DNA of 44,417 bases, from positions 1 through 44,417 of the forward strand of contig MAAL01000076.1 in the NCBI GenBank assembly GCA_002163245.1. Reading direction: 5' to 3'. Position numbers and translations under genes: made by a program. This document shows, one piece after another, positions 28,522-38,230 of this stretch. This DNA comes from Gammaproteobacteria bacterium 42_54_T18. GTDB lineage: Bacteria > Pseudomonadota > Gammaproteobacteria > Pseudomonadales > Ketobacteraceae. How positions within the stretch are numbered: position 1 is the first letter of the stretch; every line of letters begins with the position of its first letter. The notes below the pieces were generated by a model. The model did not search any database and was not told the origin of the DNA. It saw only the letters and a list, made by a program, of their open reading frames with translations.

Positions 28522-30134
28522 ATGAAAACAACTCGCACGCTAGGAGCACTTTATTGCCTGGATACGATTTTATCTCCGATAGCTGGGCAGCCAACGATGG
28601 CTCTGGCAGAGATAGTGACGCTAGTGACGCTGGCGATGCATTAAGCGCAGGACAGTGCGGTAACGGCTACCCTCAACAAGATCAAGGTAGTAGCTGGCAC
28701 GGTACTCATGTCGCGGGAACCATTGCCGCATCAAGTAACAATGGCTTTGGCGTCGCCGGCGTCGCATGGAACAGTAAAATTCTTCCTGTTCGCGTATTAG
28801 GCCGATGCGGCGGCTATACCTCAGATATTTCCGATGGTATGCGCTGGGCAGCGGGCTTGTCTGTTTCAGGCATTCCAAATAACCCCAATCCAGCTAAAGT
28901 ACTAAACCTTAGCCTCGGTGGGACAGCCTCTTGTACACGAACATATCAAGATACCATCAATGCGGTACGAGCAACTGGGGCATCCATCATTGTTGCCGCG
29001 GGTAACGAAAGTCAAAATGCGTCACTCTCAACTCCAGCAAATTGTGAAGGTGTTGTTGTCGTTGGCGCTACCGACAGAAATGGGGGCCAAGCTTATTATT
29101 CCAATTTTGGTACAACGGTAGACATCTCTGCTCCCGGTGGAGAAATGTTTAGCAACTCCTCACTCAATGCCGTTTTATCAACCCATAATACCGGCAGCAC
29201 TTCACCACAAAGTGATAATTATGCTTATCTACAAGGTACTAGTATGGCAACACCACATGTCGCTGGTGCCGCATCATTGCTTTATGCCATTAATGCCGAG
29301 CTAACACCTGATGACGTACTTAACGCATTAACATCAACCGCACGCTCATTCCCTGCAACTAACTCCAATGATCAATGCAACACCTCAAAGTGTGGTGCTG
29401 GTATTGTTGATGTAAAAGCAGCGCTTATCGCTGTTGGCGGCTCAACAGAACCTCCAGTTACCGCGATAAGTACATTAGAAAATGGCGTTATCGTAAATGA
29501 TATCTCTGGTGGCACGGCGCAAGAACTTCATTACACCATTAACGTACCAGAAGGTGCGACCAACTTAGCATTTACACTTGCAGGCGGCTCTGGAGATGCT
29601 GACCTTTACGTACGTTTTGCTAGCAAAGCCTCCGAGAACGAGTGGGACCAGCGCCCCTACAAAAACGGGAATAGCGAGATCGTCTCTATTGCAGAACCGA
29701 AGGTAGGTACCTACTACCTAATGCTTCGGGGTTACCAGGTGTTTGCTGGCACATCAATTGTTGCTACGTTTGACGAACCTGTTGAACTCAACTTTTTTGA
29801 AAATGTCAGACAGTTTGCAATCCCCGACAACTCCCCTGCTGGTGCAACAAGCCCTATTAATGTTACTCGGTCTGGCGACTCTGGAAAAATAACTGTTTCA
29901 GTTGATATTCGTCACAGCTATATCGGAGACCTGAAAGTAAAACTGTATACACCAAGCGGGGCATCTGCAACACTCTCTGCAAACACAGGAGGTAGCGCAG
30001 ACAACCTCATCAAGACCTACAGCTTTAATGCAGGAACGTTGAATTCGTTAGGCGAATGGCGCCTAGAAGCGACTGACAATGCAAGAAGAGACACCGGTTA
30101 TATTAACAATTGGAATATAACTTTCGAGAACTAA
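28522..30134 (+). pseudogene. Subtilisin-like S8 serine protease lacking its N-terminus and catalytic Asp
   Basis: Most of a secreted S8 protease is intact in one frame: GYDFISDSWAANDGSGRDSD, catalytic His in SSWHGTHVAGTIAA, VLNLSLGG, IIVAAGNE, catalytic Ser in QGTSMATPHVAGAASLL, then a PPC domain (SGDADLYVRFAS, GTYYLMLRGY) and a C-terminal P domain (NVRQFAIPDNSPAG ... GEWRLEATDNA). In relatives this begins right after VxVIDTGxxxHxDLxxN; that segment with the catalytic Asp, the pro-region and the signal peptide are missing. An ATG at 28522 after GGGG reads MKTTRTLGAL, a plausible signal-peptide start, but it is out of frame with LLPGYDF and stops at 28644. I infer a non-multiple-of-three deletion at about 28545-28556. 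The protease frame is open upstream to 28389, but only from a TTG without a ribosome site. An assembly error remains possible. Confidence 0.8.
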
Positions 30135-30142
30135 ACGCAAAT

Positions 30143-30175
30143 GTTGGCGGAGTAGAAACACCCTACTCCGCCAGC
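30143..30175 (+). terminator. Hairpin between the protease remnant and the I9-like gene
   Basis: Perfect 11-bp arms TGGCGGAGTAG (30145-30155) and CTACTCCGCCA (30163-30173), extended by a G-T and a G-C pair to 30143/30175, with a seven-base loop. It begins eight bases after the protease stop codon. No T-run follows. Confidence 0.65.
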
Positions 30176-30204
30176 TCACAGACATTCATTACTAAGGTTA
30201 TTCG

Positions 30205-30606
30205 ATGCTAATCTCATTAAGACACATAGTGCTTATCATAAGTTTTACTTTCTCAGTGCAAGCCTGTGCAGCAGAAAAGCAAATTCACCACGACACTCAA
30301 TTTATTGTACAACTTACCGATACCACCATTCAGAAACTCCAGAGCGGCGCACAAAAAGTAGAGGTTCACCGAAATAAAAAACTACAACAGTGGGGTCAGC
30401 AAACAGGGCTTGCATTAAAAGCCGTCCCTCCGACAAACCAACAGCGCTGGATTATTAAAGCCAACACCCAAGATGCCACTCATATAATAAACCTGATCAA
30501 TACAGTAAGTGATGATATTGACGTAAAATACATTGAAAGGGATAGCATCATGACGATTCAGCCCATACAACGACCAATCCCCATGCTACCTCCAATGACC
30601 CCCTAA
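30205..30606 (+). CDS. Exported stand-alone I9 propeptide-like protein (putative protease inhibitor/chaperone)
   Basis: Exported protein of 133 residues: signal peptide (LRHIVLIISFTFSVQACAA, about 5-23) followed by one domain that reads like a subtilase pro-region. The predicted order beta-alpha-beta-beta-alpha-beta fits Inhibitor I9: DTQFIVQLTD, a helix through KVEVHRNKKLQQWGQQ, ALKAVPP, RWIIKAN, helix ATHIINLINTVSDD, and DVKYIERDSIMTIQ, which recalls the propeptide ending VAYVEEDHxA of subtilisins. The tail is proline-rich. I9 domains fold and inhibit their protease. Here it is a separate gene 70 bp after a protease remnant that lacks its own pro-region. ATG at 30205 with AAGG eight bases upstream. 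The match rests on fold pattern and motif, not a database search. Confidence 0.6.
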   Translation: MLISLRHIVLIISFTFSVQACAAEKQIHHDTQFIVQLTDTTIQKLQSGAQKVEVHRNKKLQQWGQQTGLALKAVPPTNQQRWIIKANTQDATHIINLINTVSDDIDVKYIERDSIMTIQPIQRPIPMLPPMTP

Positions 30607-30749
30607 ACCGTCCTGGCACCTAGTCCGCCCAAACATCCCCTCCCAAGCCGAGCAAGATAGCCCGGCGCTACATTTAGGTAGCCTTTCTTCACTGATTCAA
30701 GCGCAACAACGCCAATGAACCGTCTATACTAAAACAATCGCGCTGCCTA

Positions 30750-33032
30750 ATGCGCATAACCAAGTACTCAAAGCTAAATACATTTAACCAAACAACAAAA
30801 CCACAGACATCACCTAAACGTAAATCTATGAAGTTATTGGAACGCACAAAGCGGTTATTGAAATTCAAAGATGACCGAGAATTCTTGGCAGACTCATTTA
30901 TTGATGAACTCCATTTCCAGTCCCGCCGCGTAGTATTCCTTGTATACGTTGCCTCCTTCTGTTGGATCCCTTACATTTCTGTCGATAAAGAGCTACACCC
31001 AGACCAACCCTTGATTGTCATATTACGATGGCTGCTAGTTGCCGTGGGGGCATTAACCTTCGGACTTAGCCACCATCCGTATTTTGCTCACCGTCAACAA
31101 TATCTGATTACCATATTAGGCGGCTATATCATTATTGCAGCTGGATTGGTGACTGGTCTGAGTGGTTGTGACCCAACCTACGTATCTGGTTATGTTTTAC
31201 TTCTTTGCTTACTCTGCATGCCTCCAATTGAAAAAAGGATCACGTTATCTGTCCTTGTTGCCAGTCTGTTGTTTTTTTGTGTTAGCGCTCTTTATGTCGG
31301 TATTGACGTTACATCATTACGAGTGCGATACAGCCTGAACGATCTTATGGCTACCGTCCTTATTGCCACAACCTTTATTTTTATTCTTGATCGTAATCGA
31401 CACCAAAGCTGGAAAAACGCAAAAATTATCGAAAAAGAATCTCAACGAAAAGTTAGTGAAGCAGAGGCAGAAAACAAAGCGAAAAGTCAATTCCTTGCCA
31501 CCATGAGCCATGAAATCCGCACCCCAATGAACGGGGTAATCGGCATGACCGAACTTTTACAAACCACAGGACTGGAACAACAACAGCGGCAATACTTAGA
31601 TGTCATCTCCAACTCAGGAAAAGCATTGCTTAATATCATCAATGACATTCTGGATTATTCAAAAATAGAAGCGGGAAAGCTTGAGCTAGAATCCGTTGAC
31701 TTAGACCTTGATAAACTTTGCCTTGATGTCACTTCCGTATTTGGTCTTACCGCAGAGAAAAAGAAACTCGAGTTATTAGTAGCCATAAAACCTGGCACAC
31801 CAATCTTAATTAAAAGCGACCCCACCCGCTTAAGACAAATCTTATTAAACTTACTCGGCAACGCCTTTAAATTCACCAACAACGGGGGGGTCACCCTACA
31901 CGTCAAACCTATCCCGCAACATACCAACAGTTCAACAACCTTACTTAAATTCGAAATAAAAGACACCGGCATTGGTATGAATGACGAGCAAGTTGCGCGT
32001 TTATTTAGCGCCTTCAGCCAAGCCGACAGTTCAACTACCCGTGAGTTTGGTGGGACGGGTTTAGGGTTAAGCATATCAAAGTCCCTTGCAGAACTAATGG
32101 GCGGTGAAATTGGCGTAACCAGTGTATCCGGTGAAGGTTCTACATTCTGGTTTTCCATATGTTGTGAGATTGCTGATGTGCAATTTATCAAACAACACCA
32201 ACTTCCCGCATCACTACTCAAAGGAAAAAAAGTATTATTTGTCGATGACTCCACTGAGTTTACGCACGTTGTACAAGAGCAAGCTATTTCCTGGGGAATG
32301 AAAGCCAATGTTGCATATTATGGCGATAAAGCGCTCGAAATCATGCGCACCGCGGCAGCTAACAACGCCCCGTTTGATATTGTCTCCCTCGATATGAACA
32401 TGCCAGGGTTAAGTGGCATGGATATCGCTGAAATAATGCAAAGGGATACTGAACTACGTGATATAAAACGCGTATTACTTACCGCAATGCGTACTACACC
32501 ACCAAAGGAAAAATTACATCAAGCAAACATTGAAGTGGCCATGCAAAAACCCGCATCAGCTCGAGTTATAAAAGAATGCTTTCTATCCATACTCGACGAT
32601 CAAAAAACAAGCGAAGTCGAAAAGGCAAAAAACCAATATTCCAACATTATCAGCGGGAAGAATATTTTGGTTGCTGAAGACAACACCGTCAATCAAATGG
32701 TCATAACAAACATGCTTAAGAAGTTAGGCGCTAAATGTGTCGTTGCTAACGATGGCGCATTAGCCGTCGAACGATTTAAAGACACATCTCGGCGTTTCGA
32801 CATAGTATTAATGGATGTTGAAATGCCAAATATGGATGGCTGTGATGCCACAATAGCTATTCGTGAAGTAGAAAAAAATGAATCTCGTGCCCCAACCCCA
32901 ATCCTAGCCCTAACAGCACATGCGATGCGAGAGCACCAAGAGCTATGTGAAAAAGCAGGTATGAATGGACTCCTAAGTAAACCACTAGAATTAGATGTAC
33001 TAAGAAGCAAGCTCTGTGAATACTTAGCCTAA
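30750..33032 (+). CDS. Hybrid sensor histidine kinase with two receiver domains
   Basis: Membrane hybrid kinase of 760 residues. The N-terminal part has five or six transmembrane helices (about 60-213) with short loops and no recognised sensor domain. Then HisKA with His254 in ATMSHEIRTPMNG, HATPase with NAFKFTNNG, KDTGIGM and GGTGLGLSISKSL, a first receiver (about 494-610, Asp548 in SLDMNMPGLSG) and a second receiver (about 636-758, Asp689 in VLMDVEMPNMDG). The first lacks the usual DD pair layout of the second but keeps FVDDS. Neither ATG candidate (30750, or 30828 giving MKLLERTK) has a ribosome site, so the start is uncertain by 26 residues. No output regulator is adjacent. Confidence 0.92.
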   Translation: MRITKYSKLNTFNQTTKPQTSPKRKSMKLLERTKRLLKFKDDREFLADSFIDELHFQSRRVVFLVYVASFCWIPYISVDKELHPDQPLIVILRWLLVAVGALTFGLSHHPYFAHRQQYLITILGGYIIIAAGLVTGLSGCDPTYVSGYVLLLCLLCMPPIEKRITLSVLVASLLFFCVSALYVGIDVTSLRVRYSLNDLMATVLIATTFIFILDRNRHQSWKNAKIIEKESQRKVSEAEAENKAKSQFLATMSHEIRTPMNGVIGMTELLQTTGLEQQQRQYLDVISNSGKALLNIINDILDYSKIEAGKLELESVDLDLDKLCLDVTSVFGLTAEKKKLELLVAIKPGTPILIKSDPTRLRQILLNLLGNAFKFTNNGGVTLHVKPIPQHTNSSTTLLKFEIKDTGIGMNDEQVARLFSAFSQADSSTTREFGGTGLGLSISKSLAELMGGEIGVTSVSGEGSTFWFSICCEIADVQFIKQHQLPASLLKGKKVLFVDDSTEFTHVVQEQAISWGMKANVAYYGDKALEIMRTAAANNAPFDIVSLDMNMPGLSGMDIAEIMQRDTELRDIKRVLLTAMRTTPPKEKLHQANIEVAMQKPASARVIKECFLSILDDQKTSEVEKAKNQYSNIISGKNILVAEDNTVNQMVITNMLKKLGAKCVVANDGALAVERFKDTSRRFDIVLMDVEMPNMDGCDATIAIREVEKNESRAPTPILALTAHAMREHQELCEKAGMNGLLSKPLELDVLRSKLCEYLA

Positions 33033-33064
33033 CCCTCACCTACATTTAAACTGTAATGTTTACG

Positions 33065-33580
33065 CTAGTGTTTTTGATGTTGTTTTTGATGTTGTTTCTG
33101 CCGTTTTTTTTCATCCCTTCTACGTTTAAAAAATTGAGACAACATATCTCCAGCAGTATCGGCTTCCAACCCATGACGACATAATACACGGTGATTTAGC
33201 TGCGGCGACAAGAAAAATTCCTGCGTACTAACTAGCGCTCCTGATTTCGGTTCTTTGGCTGCAAAAACTACGTCCTGTATTCTCGCATGCACTAGTGCTC
33301 CTGCGCACATAGAACATGGCTCTAACGTAACATAAAGCGTAGCACCAGGTAAGCGATAATTTTTTTCCTGCTTACATGCATGTCGCAAGGCAACAAGCTC
33401 AGCATGTGATGTCGGGTCACAGGTTGTAATTGGTTGGTTAAACCCCTCTCCAATTAACTTCCCATCACGCACAATAACAGCCCCTACAGGGACTTCTCCA
33501 GCAACCTCGGCTTGCTCAGCCAAAACTAGCGCTTTCTGCATCCAAGCACGGTCATCTTCGGTAAATACAGGTTCTTTCAT
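33065..33580 (-). CDS. tadA: tRNA-specific adenosine deaminase TadA
   Basis: Deaminates A34 to inosine in tRNA-Arg(ACG). The 171-residue product has the zinc motifs HAE (in DPTSHAELVALRHA, about 58) and PCSMC (in TLEPCSMCAGALVHAR, about 88), and GEVPVGAVIV and GEGFNQPI near the N-terminus. The C-terminal tail is very basic and repetitive (KRQKQHQKQHQKH), encoded by a 12-bp DNA repeat. ATG at 33580 has no ribosome site; its first bases overlap the stop of a tiny upstream frame. It lies upstream of, and opposite to, the preceding kinase. Confidence 0.95.
   Translation of the reverse strand: MKEPVFTEDDRAWMQKALVLAEQAEVAGEVPVGAVIVRDGKLIGEGFNQPITTCDPTSHAELVALRHACKQEKNYRLPGATLYVTLEPCSMCAGALVHARIQDVVFAAKEPKSGALVSTQEFFLSPQLNHRVLCRHGLEADTAGDMLSQFFKRRRDEKKRQKQHQKQHQKH
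33070..33105. repeat. 12-bp tandem repeat encoding the QHQK tail of TadA
   Basis: GTTTTTGATGTT at 33070-33081 and again exactly at 33082-33093, with a third copy at 33094-33105 carrying three changes. On the minus strand the units read QHQK, QHQK and KRQK. The length is a multiple of three, so copy-number change would keep the frame. Confidence 0.85.
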
Positions 33581-33611
33581 ATCGTTTGGTTCATGTCATT
33601 TGGTTCATCAT
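33577..33611 (-). other. Two tiny frames chained to tadA by ATGA overlaps
   Basis: On the minus strand, MMNQMT (33611-33591) ends in a TGA inside ATGA, which starts MNQTI (33594-33577), whose TGA again sits inside the ATGA that starts tadA. The two are products of a 14-bp duplication (TTTGGTTCAT at 33585-33594 and 33599-33608). Neither has a good ribosome site. Confidence 0.35.
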
Positions 33612-33652
33612 GTTATCTTCATAACATCAATCACTACATTGTTAACACGCAT

Positions 33653-33682
33653 AAAAAAGGGTGCATCAATGCACCCTTTTTT
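33653..33682 (-). terminator. Rho-independent terminator of guaA
   Basis: AAAAAAGGGTGCAT (33653-33666) pairs with ATGCACCCTTTTTT (33669-33682). It starts 16 bp after the guaA stop codon and is T-rich on both strands, so it may also end tadA-side transcription from the opposite direction. Confidence 0.92.
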
Positions 33683-33697
33683 ACAATCAGCTAATGC

Positions 33698-35266
33698 TTA
33701 TTCCCACTCAATGGTGGCCGGTGGCTTTGATGAAATATCATAAGCCACACGAGAAATACCGGATATTTCGTTAATGATACGGCCAGAGACTTTTTCCAAT
33801 AACTCATAAGGCAGGTGAGCCCAACGAGCCGTCATAAAATCAATGGTCTCTACTGCTCGTAATGACACAACATACTCATAACGACGCCCATCACCCACAA
33901 CACCGACTGACTTCACAGGCAGAAATACTACAAACGCCTGGCTGGTTTTATGGTAATAGCCGGACTTATGTAATTCCTCAATAAAAATATGATCAGCTTC
34001 ACGCAAAATATCCGCGTATTGCTTTTTAACTTCGCCTAAAATTCTCACGCCTAAGCCTGGGCCTGGAAACGGATGACGATAAACCATGTCATAAGGCAGA
34101 CCGAGTTCAAGACCGATTTTACGCACTTCATCTTTAAACAATTCTCGTAACGGTTCAACCAACTCCATCTTCATGTCGTCAGGCAAACCACCAACATTGT
34201 GATGCGACTTAATCACGTGAGCTTTACCAGACTTTGCGCCAGCAGACTCAATAACATCAGGATAAATGGTGCCTTGAGCAAGCCATTTAATACCGTTAAG
34301 TTTTGTACTTTCTTCATCAAACACTTCAATAAAAGCATTGCCGATAATTTTACGTTTTTTCTCAGGGTCAGACACTCCCGCCAAACGAGACAAAAACATC
34401 TCCTCTGCATCCACACGAATCACTCGGATCCCCATGTGTTTGGCAAACATTTCCATAACCTGATCACCTTCGTTCAAACGAAGTAAACCATTGTCCACAA
34501 ACACACAGGTTAACTTATCGCCAATGGCTTTGTGCAACATTGCTGCAACAACTGACGAATCAACACCACCTGACAACCCTAATAAAACGTCATCATCGCC
34601 AACTTTTTCTTTGATAGCTTTAATTGCATCTTCAACAATATTTCCTGGTGTCCATAACCCATCACAACCCGCCACATCACGAACAAAGCGCTTTAATAGC
34701 TCTCCGCCTTGTTTGGTATGGGTCACTTCTGGGTGAAACTGAACACCATAGAATTGACGCTGCTCATCGGCCATCGCTGCCATAGGAGCGCTATCCGTTC
34801 CCGCAATTACTTTAAAACCTTCAGGCATAGCGGTGACTTTATCACCGTGGCTCATCCACACATCAAGAATATGTTCGCCATCACGATCATCCAAACCCTC
34901 AAGAAGCTTGGACGTCTCCTTCAAGCTCACTTCCGCATAACCGAACTCACGCTTGTCGGAAGTTTCAACTTTACCACCCAACTGAGCAGCCATGGTTTGC
35001 ATGCCGTAACAAATACCCAAAACTGGCACACCCAAATCAAACACCACCTGACTTGCCCGCGGCGTTTCATCATCGGTAACTGTTTCAGGCCCACCGGACA
35101 AAATAATCGCATTTGCACCAAATGCACGAATATCGTCTTCCGCCATATCGTATGGGTACAGCTCACAGTAAACACCAATTTCACGCACTCTACGTGCAAT
35201 TAACTGAGTGTATTGAGAACCAAAATCAAGAATAAGTATTTTTTGAGCATGAATATCAGCGGTCAT
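33698..35266 (-). CDS. guaA: GMP synthase (glutamine-hydrolysing)
   Basis: Converts XMP, glutamine and ATP to GMP. The 522-residue product has an N-terminal glutamine amidotransferase domain ([20 protein letters not shown], Cys in [12 protein letters not shown], His-x-Glu in FHPEVTH), the ATP pyrophosphatase P-loop [13 protein letters not shown] (about 230), and the dimerisation domain with [17 protein letters not shown] and the C-terminal PPATIEWE. The frame is open 22 codons further up, but homology and gene length support the ATG at 35266 ([16 protein letters not shown]). It is 95 bp downstream of guaB, with a hairpin in between, and is followed by a strong terminator, so guaBA is an operon. 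Confidence 0.98.
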   Translation of the reverse strand: MTADIHAQKILILDFGSQYTQLIARRVREIGVYCELYPYDMAEDDIRAFGANAIILSGGPETVTDDETPRASQVVFDLGVPVLGICYGMQTMAAQLGGKVETSDKREFGYAEVSLKETSKLLEGLDDRDGEHILDVWMSHGDKVTAMPEGFKVIAGTDSAPMAAMADEQRQFYGVQFHPEVTHTKQGGELLKRFVRDVAGCDGLWTPGNIVEDAIKAIKEKVGDDDVLLGLSGGVDSSVVAAMLHKAIGDKLTCVFVDNGLLRLNEGDQVMEMFAKHMGIRVIRVDAEEMFLSRLAGVSDPEKKRKIIGNAFIEVFDEESTKLNGIKWLAQGTIYPDVIESAGAKSGKAHVIKSHHNVGGLPDDMKMELVEPLRELFKDEVRKIGLELGLPYDMVYRHPFPGPGLGVRILGEVKKQYADILREADHIFIEELHKSGYYHKTSQAFVVFLPVKSVGVVGDGRRYEYVVSLRAVETIDFMTARWAHLPYELLEKVSGRIINEISGISRVAYDISSKPPATIEWE

Positions 35267-35303
35267 AATGGTGTCTTTCGTAGGTAAACTGGGATATTTA
35301 AGT

Positions 35304-35342
35304 AATAAAGGGATTGCAGCTCGAACTTGCAACCCCTTTATT
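35304..35342 (-). terminator. Hairpin between guaB and guaA
   Basis: AATAAAGGG (35304-35312) pairs with CCCTTTATT (35334-35342); after one mismatch TTGCA pairs with TGCAA inside. It lies 19 bp after guaB and 37 bp before guaA. No U-tract follows on the minus strand, so it may reduce, process or stabilise the guaBA message rather than end it. Confidence 0.5.
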
Positions 35343-35361
35343 CTCGAGCCATTAGCTAATA

Positions 35362-36894
<1,533 letters not shown>

Positions 36895-36999
36895 TCATTG
36901 CATCCTGCGATTCAACACATCAATTTACACATCAGCAAGCCCCACAAGTGTATACATTTGCCCCCTTTCTCCACAATGAACAAAAATTCTTTGCTAATA

Positions 37000-37027
37000 T
37001 TAATCAAAACAGTTTTTTACCTATAAT
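37000..37027 (+). promoter_or_regulatory. Candidate promoter of the solute-binding-like gene
   Basis: Perfect TATAAT (37022-37027) with a weak TTAATC (37000-37005) 16 bp upstream. It points to the gene at 37090, giving a leader of about 55 bases. Confidence 0.5.
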
Positions 37028-37089
37028 TAACGCTATCAAATCACCAACACCTCATTAAACCTATGGTTATGATGACAAAAAGGTTGTAA

Positions 37090-38043
37090 ATGAATGCTTT
37101 TATTACCAAAAAACAAGCAGTAAGGTGGCGCCCAATACGCTACTCTGTCGTATTTAAAGCAGCGTTTACAGCGCTGTTTATTGCCACCGTTGCTATGTTG
37201 TCACCATCAAATGCCGTCGCAAAACCGGAAATTCGCTGGCTAACTTGGGATTTCGAGCCAGACTTTGTGCAAAGTGGTGAATACCAAGGTAAAGGTTACG
37301 GTGACAAGCTTCTCTCTAAATTACAGGCATTACTTCCAGAATATACGCACACCCAACGTATCGTAAACAGCAAGCGCTGGGCTGTAGAAGCACAACAACC
37401 CAATACTTGCTCTTCTTTGCTGTGGCTAGGGTTTCTTCCGGGGAAAATCGTATATTCCAAACCCTACGGTATGACGCCACCTTATGTTGTTGTCGTACAT
37501 GAAAAAAAAGCGCACCTGATTGGCAAACCTGAAGACAAGATATCCTTGGTTGAGCTACTAAAGCGCCCTAACCTGACGCTTGGAGTGCTGCCGGTTTATA
37601 TGGATAAAGACCAGAAAAACACGCGTTATCCCATTCTCCACTCTTATCTTAAACCGTATTTAAATACCAGTAAGATGAAAGAATTTGGGGGTGGAGCAAA
37701 TCAATTAAACTTAAGCCTATTGGACGCAAACCGAGTAGACTATTTGATTGAAAACCCCTTAACAGCGCCAACCTCAGCTAAACTAAATTCCGAAAAAAAC
37801 CATTTTATTAACTATCCATTAAAGGAGCACGGTATTTATAAAGAAATCGCTGTTGCCTGCACCAACGACGCTTTTGGCCGCAAAGTTATTTCAAAATTAG
37901 ATCCTTATATAACACTAGAATTCATTAAGGAGTTTCTAGCTTATATGGAAGAGTGGAATGAAAAAAACGCAGCGTTTCGTAACGCCGTATTACAACACTT
38001 CCAAGCTAAATCAATAGTCGATAATACGACAAACAAACAATAA
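37090..38043 (+). CDS. Periplasmic solute-binding-like protein (TIGR02285-like)
   Basis: Exported protein of 317 residues, type II periplasmic-binding fold related to bacterial SBP family 3. A signal peptide (FKAAFTALFIATVAMLSPSN followed by AVA) ends near residue 44. The start of the mature part, IRWLTWDFEPDFVQSGEYQG followed by KGYGDKLLSKLQALLPEY, together with IVNSKRWAVEAQQPNTCSSL and IVYSKPYGMTPPYVVVVHE, matches the TIGR02285-type family, which is widespread in gammaproteobacteria and unassigned. No ABC permease is nearby, so it is unlikely to serve transport alone. ATG at 37090 with AGG seven bases upstream. The 7TMR-DISM kinase starting 187 bp downstream on the same strand could be a signalling partner. 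Confidence 0.75.
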   Translation: MNAFITKKQAVRWRPIRYSVVFKAAFTALFIATVAMLSPSNAVAKPEIRWLTWDFEPDFVQSGEYQGKGYGDKLLSKLQALLPEYTHTQRIVNSKRWAVEAQQPNTCSSLLWLGFLPGKIVYSKPYGMTPPYVVVVHEKKAHLIGKPEDKISLVELLKRPNLTLGVLPVYMDKDQKNTRYPILHSYLKPYLNTSKMKEFGGGANQLNLSLLDANRVDYLIENPLTAPTSAKLNSEKNHFINYPLKEHGIYKEIAVACTNDAFGRKVISKLDPYITLEFIKEFLAYMEEWNEKNAAFRNAVLQHFQAKSIVDNTTNKQ

Positions 38044-38230
38044 CGACAGATACCAAACTACCTACACGCTATACGCCACTGACCAGAGAGACACTTATGC
38101 AATTCTTTCCCCGCACTTACGTAGCACTGCATAAACTTTTGACATAAGATAGCCTGCAACAACAACAAGAACGGGCCACTCCTTGCGGACATATTCAAGT
38201 TTCTTTTCTATTTGCCGTATTTTTATCCTA

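Noticed and set aside
30205-30280. Lipobox VQAC in the I9-like protein
   Set aside because: Gln at the -2 position is unusual; cleavage after the following Ala residues fits a normal signal peptide better.
38139-38144. TTGACA before the kinase at 38231
   Set aside because: No -10 element at 15-19 bp downstream.
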